DNA of 64,000 bases from Trebouxia sp. TZW2008 (lineage: Eukaryota > Chlorophyta > Trebouxiophyceae > Trebouxiales > Trebouxiaceae). The position numbers were made by a program, and so were the translations under genes. A model generated the notes under the pieces. It had not been told where the DNA came from. It saw only the letters and a program-made list of their open reading frames with translations, and ran no database searches. Location of the stretch: contig BDIU01000351.1 of assembly GCA_002118135.1 (NCBI GenBank), positions 1 through 64,000 of the forward strand. The letters are read 5' to 3'. Shown here in pieces: positions 37,201-49,200 of this stretch (positions are counted from its first letter, which is position 1; each line of letters begins with the position of its first letter).

Positions 37201-40200
37201 GCAACTGGGTTGTTCACATGCACCAACTGCAACGCAAGACAATCCCAATTTGAGGTCCTGGCATGGTACATCTGGCAGCATGTTTACGTCCAGCAATGCA
37301 GCACAATTTGCAAAGTGTGAAATCAACAGTTGGCATGAGCAAGGAAAGAAAGCAATCGCAAAGGTACCTGACGCAGGTCTTGACCATACAGGGGTGCTGC
37401 AGCACATCTGCGTGCAGTCAGGTCTGCAGCATGTTGCAAGCGGGATCTGGCCCACTGTTGCTGTTTGGTGGCCTGAGCCTCTGCAAAGGTCTGCACTATG
37501 GCCAGAGCCTGTCGGCTGGGCGGAAAGCCCAGATACTCCTGCGCCCAGAGCATATCAAACTATATATAATATAGATGCATCCCATACTGATGTGTCTAGA
37601 TCCACATGTCCATACATAATGTACACATGTTTTAAAGCAAATGGTAAGCTGATGTTTGGCACAGCAATTGGTCCCATACTCTGCTGACTGCCCTCATACA
37701 CCTTCTCAAATCTTGGGCACAGCAATGCGTCATAAGATAAAAGTGGGGTCTACACACGCACAGCTATGGCCTCATGCATGCATCAATCGTTACAGACACA
37801 TTTTGACAATTGACCGAATTTTGCATTGAGGGAGTCATTTGCATTCTGATAGGATTACATGGTGGTTGGAAATGCAGTTTTGACGGGCGACGAGCTTACA
37901 TTGAGGGAGTCATCTGCCTCTTGGTAGTACTCTGAGACATGTCCCAGCTGACTGTCAATCAGCTGTCTGCTTGCTGCCAAAGCCTGCACATCATAGCATG
38001 ATGGCTATTGCGCCTTGTGCAGATGTACAAATGCAATCTCGTTGTCACCTGGACATCTATGTCTGACTAAACTCACATCTACCACTAGGTACGGAAGCAT
38101 ACATGTGAGGGCACAACAGTGATGTTGTCAGCAGCTGTGTTGAGCAGAAAAGAGGCTGAAGAAGGCAGTGCTTGATGAGGGCTTGCATTACATAGGCAGG
38201 CCCCTCATCCAGTGAAGCGACGTCTTGCTGGCCTGCAAATGTGCCTTTACTGTGAAGGTTGGGCGCTCTTTGCGTATAACCCATTTGGATACGCATCTTG
38301 TGCAGTGAGGCTCAAAGGCATGAGCCACATGATGACAATATCACATGCTTGACACCTGCCTCCGCTGCACAGCCCAAACCTGAAGAAACAAGGTTGTATG
38401 ATCATGCAGCACCTTACAACTAAGCATTGCCATTGTGATCTCTTGCATGAAGCCCATGTTTGGAAGTTTTGCACGGAGAGCTATGCATCCAAACATGCAG
38501 GTCACACCTGTCTTTGCTGTGCAGCCCAGGCTGGCTGAGACTCTTGAGCCAGCACATCTGCGTTGATGCTGTCCAAACGGATGGTGTCCCTTGGGACAGG
38601 GCGGAGGGCATTTGCAGCCAAGGAGGGCAGCTGAAAACTCAAGCCCCACATATCAAAGGAGCTGACAATGGGCCGTCCCTCAAACAGGTCAGGGTGATTG
38701 CACACCTGCAAGGATAAACAGCTTTTCATAAAAGCCGTGCAGAATGTTTCACCAGCCAGCAAAGACTTGAGGGCAACACATGCTTGCAGCACCCTGAAGC
38801 AGTTTTGCAAATTGTTTCAGCAGGCCAACAACTGAGTATTTGGCACAGTTTGTTGCGTGTGAATATGCAATTCTTGTGCGATGAGTGAGAAGGCAGCACA
38901 CGCCTCAATTGGTTTGGCGGCAAGGAGTCACCTTAAGCAGCTGCATGCACCTGAAACGCAACTGAGGATGCAGTAGGACTTTTGATTTGATTAAACGACA
39001 GAAACAGCATTGTACCTTGCGCAGCTGCATGAGAACATTGATGATGCCCAGGAAGTTGGAGGAGGCCAGAGTGGCGCTTGTGTCACTGCTGGCCATGTAG
39101 TCCTCATACAGCCCCCGCTGCCGCTTGCTCAGACGACACCTATGTACACACGGCCATATGAGCTAGGAGCATAAGTATGGCCGATAGCAGACTAAGCACA
39201 GACATTATCTGTGCACATTAGCTGAGACGCCAGAACTATTCTGCTGGCATCATTTCAAGCGTAAACCCAGGTACTGGTACAACAGCAAGCACAGGCACAG
39301 GCACAGACACAAGTGCATGCAGAAACGCAAGCACTGCCGGTGGCTCAGCTCACACCTGTGCACACACGTGAGTATGAGCCAGGGCCAATTGTGAATGTCA
39401 GGGTAAGCACAAGTCCAGACTCAAGCACCAGCACTGGCACATTTCTATGGGCCAGCGCATGCTGTAGACATCAGACTCAGTGAAGAGACAGGCACATGCA
39501 CAAGCATGAGCACAAGGACAGACACAGGCCCTGCAGCCACTTGCTCAGGTGGGGCCTGTGCACATTGCATACCTGATCACATGCTCCACCTTCTGGGGCA
39601 GCTGCTTCTCCACATCGCACTTGAGGCGGCGCAGAAGGAAAGGCCGCAGCACGCTGTGCAGCCGCTCCACTATGCCCTGCCAATTCAATCAACAGCCAAC
39701 TCAGCTCGCATCAATGCTGATTGAGCCTTGACACAGCACACATTTGCTGTTGCTGAGTGACAACATGCAATGGTGTTGCTCCTGCTAATTCACTTTGGTT
39801 CCAGCATACCTGGTGTTGGCAACAATTGTAGACCTGATGATCCAAGCATTGAAGCAGAGGCCAGACACCTGTTCAAGGGTTTAACACACTTCATAGACAC
39901 TAGAGTCATTCAGCAAGTGCATGAGAGGACAACGGTATCAATGACATGTGTTCATTCCTGATGCCGAGACACTGCTTTGAGTCAATGCTCAGGGTCAAGG
40001 CCTCAGTGTTACATGAGCATCACAGCTGTTACTTAATGCCTAGCAATGTCCAAAACCACCGCACTATCTTGTATGCGCGCGGATTACATGCAGGCATGAC
40101 TGCAGGAGACAGCAGACGTATGACTGTCAGGATACCATATTGAGCTGCTGCTGGTACACCATCGTGCCCAGCTGTGGCAAGATCAGTCAGAGTAAAGGAT

Positions 40201-43200
40201 GATGATTGCTGCATGCAGCTGCAAGCAGGGCCAGGGCAGGGCAGGGCAGGGCAGGGCAGGGCAGGGCAGGGCAGGGCAGGGCAGGGCAGAGCAGGGCAGG
40301 GCAGAGCTGGGCAGGGCTTGGGCAGGGATCCTTGTGGAGCTGCTGGTGGCCCTCCACCATGCCCAGCACTGGCGAAGTCATTTGCAGTAGCAGACAATGC
40401 CTGCTTTACGAAGCTAGCAGGGGCAGGGCAGGGCAGGGCACACTGTTGACATGCTGCAGGATGCCTTGTTGACATGCTGCTGGCCCTCAAACATACCAAG
40501 AAGGGTGCTGTGAGTTCTCTCAGAATCAGATGCATTCAGCACAAGAAAGAAAGAGGTACCTTATTGACCTGCTGCTGGCCCTCCACCATACCCAGCAGGG
40601 GGTTGTTGAACCAGTCCTTGAACTGGGCGTGGCTGGCAAAGATCTGGGGCATGAGGAAGTGCATGAGGGACCAGAGTTCCATCAAGTCATTCTGCAAAGG
40701 CGTGCCTGCATCACAGATAGACTTGTTTTGGAGGCAGATGATGGATTCACCTAGCAGGGTCACGAATTTGATCAGCAAGCATGTACATGATGATGATGGG
40801 CATGTCATTGCTTCTGTATGCATGTAGCAGAGTCTCCAAATCTCACAGCAAGCATGCGACTGGCAGAATGTAATGTTCTACATGCAAAAGAACATCACGT
40901 GCATGTCAACAATGACGGTGCGTAACGAGGGGAGCTGACCAGTGATGAGTAAGCGGCGCTTGCTGTTGAAGTTGAGCAAGGTCTGCCACCGCTGGCTCTT
41001 CCAGTTCTTGATCATGTGCGCCTCGTCCAAGATCAGATACTTCCACTTCTTTCGCCTGAACATCTTAGCATCCTGCAACCAAACCAGCCCATGATCAGCC
41101 GACTTTGCCTATTTGGCGATCAGCTAAGAGGGTGGTGGATACAATAGGTTGATTGTGCCTTGCCTTGCATGTATGCAGATGCAAATGTCACATCCTGCTG
41201 TCCCTGCCTCTTGCCAAAGCAGGACAAGCAAGAAAACAGTGCTTGCTGCATCAACCCTGTATCGAAGTGCACATTGCATTGCATGCATGTTGAGTAGCTT
41301 GAGCAGATGGCCAAGAGGTCCAAGAGGTCCCAAGGCACTGTCAAAGACATGCACACAAAAGCATCGACCTGTAGTATTTCACTGCATGCCATGTCACAAG
41401 AAGCTTGCAGGCTGACCGGCACCAGGAGGGCATACAAAGTGACGCAAATGTGAAAGGCGTTGAGCTTGCTGTGAAAGCAGAGGTCTTCAATGTTTGCCAT
41501 GACACACTCGAAGCACTTGGCTATGCAGTGTAAGTCAAAGAACCTTGCAGGCTGACTTGGAGCACAAGGGTGTATGAGGTGATACATATGTGGAAGGCAT
41601 TGGGCTTGCAGTGACATCAGAAACTCCACGTGTTTGACATCACAAGTGTGCAGTTGAGTGCAATATAGGAAGCTTGCAGGCAGACCTAAGCGCGAGGGCG
41701 TATGACATCACATGATACTTTAAGAGCACTTAAGACATGTTGCAATACAGAAAGCGGACAGGCTGACCTGAAGCACAAGCGCATATGATGTTGTACAGAT
41801 GTGGAAGGCCCTAGGCTTGCTCCAGCCATGCCGCTTGTAGGCTAGACTGAGGCACATGGTGTGTAACGCAGTGGGTGCTGAAGAATTGCAGTGCTGTGAA
41901 AGACAATTTGCTGGCTGACCTGGAGCACAAGGGTGTATGATGTGATACATATGTGGAAGGCGTTGGGCTTGCTCCAGCCATGACGCTTGATCTTGCGCTC
42001 CTTAGCTGAGCCAAAGTAGGTGAGCAACTTGAAGGCTGGGCACCACTTCTTGAACTCCATCTCCCAGTTCAGCATGACAGAGGTGGGCACCACAATCAGG
42101 TGGGGCCCCCAATCACCCCTGCACATGACCCAGCATTGATTGTTGGACGATCACCATAAGATGTCACAAGTTTTACACTGTTTGAATCAGCAGGACAGAG
42201 GTGGGCACCATAATCAAGTGAGGGCCCCAATCTCTCCTGCACGTGATTCAGCAATGCTGAATGCATGATGCAGCATCAGGCAATGTCATTAGGGATAGCT
42301 TGAAAGCCAGGCACCATGTCTTGAAATCCATCTCCCAGTTCAGCATGAGAAAGGTGGGCACCACAATCAAGCGAGGTCCCCGATCCCCCCTGCACCGTTG
42401 AATTTGAGAAGTCAATGTTGACCGGCTCATATGTTGCTGGCTTGATATGTCAGTAGAGTGTTGCCAACATGTTGGCATGCACGTGTCAGCTTTGACCACC
42501 ATGACAATGTAGTGAGTCACTGTCTGGGAGCTCCCAACTTCACAGCCTAGAATTGCCAAGAGGGGACTGTCTACCACGCTGTGCGTCCATGTTACACTGT
42601 CAGCATGCACATGACAATTGATGTTTTAGAGCTACTATCAGGAGATGAGTGTCAATGCCCCAAAATGGATAACATGGAAAGATGGAAGTGGGTGTTGGAG
42701 TACTCACTTCTCACAGGCCAAATGTGCCAGGAGGGTGATGGTCATGATGGTCTTGCCCAGGCCCATCACAACTACGCTGTTTGATGCCATGATGATGGCA
42801 TGCACATGGCAATTTTGACCAGGAAAAGACAGAAACCAATGCTCAATCGCTCTCTTTTCACAAGCCAGATGTGCCAGGAGGGCGATGGTCATGATGGTCT
42901 TGCCCAGGCCTTTCTGATTTGCCAGGATGCTGTGCATATCACAATGTCGATGAGGACAGGGGTACGGCACCGGTTCAAGACTTTCATATGCCATGTGTGC
43001 CAGGAGGGGATTGCCAAGAAGTGAGCATGCACATGGCAGCCTCAAGCACAGCTGACCACGGTGTACAGGCTCCCTGTTCAACAACTTACTTTTCACAAGC
43101 CAGATGTGCCAGGAGAGCGATGGTCATGATGGTCTTGCCCAGGCCCATCTCGTCTGCTAGGATGCCGTTCAGCCGGCGCGTGTAGATGGTCATTAGCCAG

Positions 43201-46200
43201 TCCAGCCCGATATGCTGATACTCCCTCAGTGTGTTCTTCAGCAGGAAAGGCACCTATAGACAGTGTATAAGCTAAATGCCGCCCCAGTCTTGTTGCTATA
43301 TGTGCAGTGTATGCGGGAAAATTGCTTTAAGCCAGTGTAACCCACAGCATGTTCTCCAGCAGGAATGGCACCTACAGACATGCCAACTTGATGTCAGCAC
43401 AATGCATAGCACATATTGTGCAATCTTCCGTATACAAACAAATGTGTGTGACAGAAGTGCCCAATGTGCTGATACTCTTGCAGCGTATTCTTTGGCAGAG
43501 CCTGACACATGCAGAGCAATATCAAATGTGACGCCTTCTACCGCATGCTGCTTGTTGTTATGTATGCAGGATGGCATCAGCTAGTCCAGCTCAGATGCTA
43601 CCACCTTTGCAGCGCGATTTTCAGCAGCTGTAGGTGAGAGTTTGCCTTTGTGTGCACTTGCGTGGTTGACAGGGTGCTGCCAGTAGGCTGCAGCTCATTG
43701 GCCAATTTGGCCACACCCTCCAATTGAGCCTTGCCTTCTGCTGCCTTTTGATCTGCCTCCTGCTGCCTTTTGGTCAGCCTACTCAAGGACACAGCCTGCC
43801 CATTGATACCTTCCATACTCCCTTTCGAGGGAACATCTCTAGGGTCTTGGAGAGCAGCACTCTGGGCTGGTGCTTGCTCAGGGGAGGGGGGTTGAGTCAC
43901 AGGGGTGGGGGTAGTGGTGGGTAGCTGTTGTGGTGCTGACTGTGTGGGTATGGGAAGCGAAGCTGCCGTGTGAGCTGCTGCAGCGACTTCTCCAGCAACT
44001 TGGGCTTTAGAGGTCAGATTCCTTGCCCTGGCTCTTGCACCTGGCACAGACCAATGGAAGCTTACAAAAGCAAGATTGCACAGTACACTAAGAAATCTTG
44101 TTGAGAGAATGCTTCACAAAACAATGGAAAAGTGTCATCTGCTGCAGGACGGTCACGTAAGTTGCAACACTCAGCTCAACATTTTGAGCTGAGTGTTGTT
44201 GTTGCTACACGCTGGTCTCATGCGTTTGCCTCACAAAGGAGTGGAGTAGTGATCAGATTACATGACACCTCCCACAGCATGCATCAGGCAGCACCTGATT
44301 GGTGAAAGATGTAGGTCAATGCAACAAAGGCACCAGCCCAGATTCAGTACAGAGTAGGGTCCTTGGTGAAGACATGCCAGACAGCATCAGCATCAGCAAT
44401 TGGATACGCATGCGTTGAACAGAAATGAACAGGCGTCAGGCAGCCCAAATATTAGCATGAGACCTGTGATGAGTAGGATGGACATGCTATGTAGCAAGCA
44501 TTGGCAGGGTCGTAGAATGATGAGTGCAGGGTACCCACCAGCTGCAGGTGGGGTGGGGTGGGATGGACCAGCCTGTGAGCCAGAAGCTCTCCTCTCTGCT
44601 AATGCCTGGCTGTGCTCAAACACATCCATGCCGGCTGCTGTTGCCTGCTGTGCCTGCTGAGCCAGCTGCTCAGCAGCAGCTGCCGGCGCAGTAAGCTGTC
44701 CATCACGCTGTGAATCTGTCTTTGCCTCAGCATGCTTCTGGGCAGTAGCTGCCTTGGTAGCGTCAGACGGGCTTTCAACAGACTGCACTGTAGCTGCAAG
44801 AGGGTTAGCAGCAGCAGCTGTGGGGGCCAGAACTGCAGTTGGGGCTGCCTCTGTAGCTGTGGAGGAGGCATACTGGGATTGAGGGGGTTGCTGGGGGGGT
44901 TTGGAGGGGCTGGGGGAGGGGTGGGGTGAGGCTGCAGCTCCTGCATTGGCAGTGTAGCCATATTTGGCCATGAGCTGCTCCAAGGGCATGTTTGCTTCAT
45001 CCTCCAAATCTGCTAGCTCTGCTGCCTGCATGTAAGGCTTGCTACTGTGAGTCTATGACCCTGCTAGGTGCATACAAAAGCAACTAACTGCTCCCAACCA
45101 ACTTTGCATGCCATGATATTGCCAATTGCATAAAAGAAAGATGGGAATGCTGATGACAATGATCTAGACATTGACAGGGATGGATCTCCTGATACGAGTG
45201 ATCTAGAGCTCAACAAGGATGGCGAGGGCGAGGGCGAGGGTGGGGATGAGCGTGAGGGCGAGGGCGAGGGCGAGGTTAAGGGCGAGGGCGAGGGCAAACA
45301 GTATGACAGCAAGCTTACATGTTGGTCAGAGCCTTCTGCATTTGCCATACACTCCTCTTCTTCCAGAGTCTGTTCATCATCCACTCCAGGGTCACTCCCA
45401 GCTGCTGAGTCAAAGTCAGACTCAGACCTGCCGCTGTCTGAGTCATACAATGCCTCTTCAGCCAGGGCCCTTCCGGGCTCTGGCGTACTAGAACCTGCCC
45501 CTGGTAAGGCAGCGCGGTGCAGCCCTCCTGGCAGTGCAGGGCTCAGTTGGTTTGCTGCAGCTGTTTCAGCTGCCAATGCAGCTTCTGGTCTTTCCAGCAG
45601 GTCCCGCAAGTCAGCGCTGCTCTGCTCCGATTCTGAGTCAGCTTCAGGCATTGCTGAGTCCTGAGGTGCTGAGTGAAGGGACATTGAGTCCTGAGCTGCT
45701 GAGTCCTGAGCAGAAGTCTTCGGCTGATCTGAGGGCACTGTCTCTGCAGCTTTGCTTGAATGTGCTTTGCTTGCAGAAGTTTTCTGTCTCTTGCGTGGTG
45801 GGTCAATCAACTCTACTGGATCTGATGCTACATTGTCCACCTCATTGGTGGAAGGTCCAGCATCATCTGAGTTGGTTTCCTGGGCATTGCCCAAGACGTA
45901 GCCATATTGTGCGAGCAGCTGCTCTAGTGGCATGTCTGCTTCAGCTTCTAAGGAGTTGAGCTCGTTCTTGGTGCCGCCTTCTGCTCTGCTCAAAGCCTGC
46001 GTACCCATAGATGGTGTAGGCAGAGAGGACCAAACAAAAGCGGCAGGCATTTTTGCTTGACGTATTGTCTCACAAGTGGCAGCCTGGATGGACTCATGAA
46101 AACAAAGCCTACAACGCCAGCCGCCATCAAATGTACTGCCACACTTCACAGGTGATTGGAGGCAAAGGGCACATCCTTGATGCCAGACATTGTGAAATGG

Positions 46201-49200
46201 AGAAATGTTGAATGTCATAGGCAGCTGGGGTAGCAGCATGGCATACCTCCTCTTCTTCTAACGTGGCTTCATCATCTTCCGATTCCTGCATGCCCACATT
46301 GTACTCTGCGCTGCTCGCGTCATCTTGTTCAGACCTCCCAGCTTCTTCTTCCTCGTCCTCTGACAGCTCGGCTTTGAATTTGGGCAATGAGGCTGTTGTG
46401 GCAGCCCTTGCAGCTGAGATGACAGCAGCACTTCTGACTGATGGCAGACCCTCAGCTTCTGAAACATCCTCTGCATCAATCTGTCCATGAGCTTCTGCAG
46501 CAGCTGCTGGTAAGGCAGGGATGGCGGGTGAACCTGTGAGCATGGGCTGTGCGGCATCGCCACCTGGCAGGGCTGCTGGATCTTCTGCACCTGCAATGTA
46601 TATTTGAATATGTATGTTGATATGCTGCAAAAACAATGTAGACTTGGCGAGGTGCGCGCATAGCTCCTCCAACTGAGTCCTCAGGCTGTGCTTGTGAGGA
46701 AGAGGCAATTCTCAATGCTGCCAGCATATGCCAGCAACTTGACACTACCTAGCACATGTTATGACGCCGCTGTGACAACAGCTCATGTCCACCTACACAA
46801 CTGTACATGCAGTGCGATGCAATGCAGTGGTGACAACAATTCAAATCAGGCATGTAAGGCATCCGAGGTCGCTGAGCATTGCCCTGTACATTGTGTTGCC
46901 GTCACTTGACCTTGGCATGACGGTGCTGCTGTGCCCCATCTGCATGCATACAACAGATTATTGCACCTGGCACCAGAGGCAGAACAGATACCTGCAAGAC
47001 GCTGCGCGAGCAATGTGGAGTAGCGCTGGGTCTGGCCCACCAGGAAGTCCAGGTGCTTGTCCATCACCTCCTTCTTGCGCGCGTTGCTCACCACCTGCTG
47101 CTTAAACTGCACCACCCGCTCCACCTTGCGCCAGAACTGCATAGCCTGCGTAACATTGCCAAGAGTGAGACTGGCATGTGCAGGGCATGCATGTCCTGCT
47201 CCTCGTTATTTGGCATCCTGAGAGGCGTGGGCAGATGCTTTGTATGGTGTGATCACCTCAAAAACCCACCTGCATGACGAGTGTACAGGCAAAATTGAAC
47301 AGATTTTTCATTCAGACATCTGCTTTGGACAGCTAAGCAAGCAGCGCACCTCTTTGGCAATCCAAGCTGCCCGTCTCTTAAGTTTGAGCATCTCCTCTTT
47401 GCGCCGCAGCCGCTCCCGTCCTTCTACATCCAGGTTGGACTTGCTCACCAGTCTTGCAAAGCGCTTTGCCTGTGCTATCTTCCACCGCCTCTCTCTGCAA
47501 GCCAACTTGCATCGGTTCCCCAAAACTGCATTTGAGCCTTGAACATGATGCTCAGAAAAGGGCTGGCAAGGCAGAATTTGAGCTCCATACACCTAGCACC
47601 TTTGCTAGAAGTTGTAGCATAGTGATTTCATCAAAGACGTTACATTTGAGCTACAATGTCTAATGCTAGAAGACATTGGATGCAATAGGAGACTGTACTT
47701 GGAGAACTCCTTGGCCATCCAGTTCATTTCCTCTAGAACATGGTCCCAGTGCGCTTTGCCACGCTTGGGCTCTGGAAACGCTGGCAGCTGCTTCATGGTG
47801 CGGCGGTCATGAATGTCTTGAGCATGCTCTATGACGGCATCCTCCTGACGCAACTTCTCAGCTGCTGCAGCAGTTTCCTCTTGCACCCTGCGTGACTCAG
47901 CGCCTGCATGACATGCAGCAGCAATGTAATTCAGCACCTACATAGCATGCACCAGTCAATTTCTCTCTCTCTCTCAAACCGATAGATCTGTTGGCAGACA
48001 AAACAATGCAGCAGACTTTTGCTGTTGCTATGCACCTGTTCTGCAGATGCAGGATGGTTGCCATGCAAACAATGACATCTCAACATGACATCAAGCAATG
48101 TCCACGATGTCTGCTTTGGCAACGTAGAAACAAGCAACTACATACAAAGTACGATCGCAATGAGAGCAGCAACCCCCAGGTTGGAAAGGACGCAGCCGGT
48201 AGCTTGTGTGAGTTCTACTGTTGACAACCACAACTTGTGGCAAGCTGACTTGGGAAGACAGGACCTGGGCCGGGCACCCACCTCATGTGGCAGCCTTGTA
48301 ACACACATGACTTTTGTTTACATATGGCAGCTGACAAACCTGCTCGGGTCTTGCGGTCACTAGGGGAAGCTGGCTGTCTGGGTGATCTGGGGGAACTGGG
48401 AGACCTGAATTTGGGGGGTGCACCACCTGTTGGGGATCCCACTTTGGGGGGTGGGGCAGACCCCCCAGACCCCACCTTCAAAGGAGCAGGACCCTGGCAG
48501 GCAAGAAAGCGGATGATCAACAGGTCATTGATATAAACTGACAGAGTTGGGGAGACCTGACTTTGGGGGTTACAGTACCTGTGGGGAAACCCACCATTTG
48601 GGATGGACCAGACCCGCCCCCTGACCCCATCTTCACAGGGACAGGACCCTGGCAGGCATAAACCATCAATACACCAGCAACATGGTGTGCATGGCTTTGT
48701 GACTTCAGGACGCTCATCATGAAGTCTACATCTGGCAAGACGCGGCCCATGCAGAAACGTCTGTTTAGTCTTGAAAGCATAGCTTGCAAGCTCAGTCTTT
48801 TGCAATACAGTGGCAGTGCTGGCAAAGGCAGTCAAGCTGCCTGCTAGCATCAAGCAGAAACTCAACATGTAGCAAGACTGACATCATCAGTGGCAGCAAG
48901 CGTAAGAGATACAAACACAGACCTAGTACGCTGACTTCTCTTTGCAACGACTACATTAGCAAACAAAAGAACTGCCCTTCCATGAAACTGTCCTTACTCA
49001 GAGGGACCCACTGCAGCCAGGACGCACTGATTGCTTCCCAGTTGCATTGTCCTTACGTCAAGAATGTCCTGACATCAAGTGTCCTTACAGGCAAAACTTA
49101 CTGTAACAGCAACCATATTTATAACTCCGTTACAGGTGATAGGTCCTGCTGGCATTGAGGTTAACTCACCTTGGTGGAACGCAACACAGGACTCAAGTCT

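Noticed and set aside
40174..40472. Open frames such as [15 protein letters not shown] on the plus strand
   Set aside because: They arise from the GGGCA microsatellite, which is open in several frames by composition.
41120..41629. A 169-codon minus-strand frame ([17 protein letters not shown]) as a distinct gene
   Set aside because: It is the intronic array of exon-edge copies in PIE1; the peptide only echoes the [17 protein letters not shown] edge in shifted frames.
45219..45491. [18 protein letters not shown] basic peptide on the plus strand
   Set aside because: It is a translation of the GGGCGA repeat with no other gene features.
47960..47976. CT run at 47960 as a polypyrimidine regulatory site
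   Set aside because: It is a short run within a PIE1 intron with no clear relation to a used acceptor.
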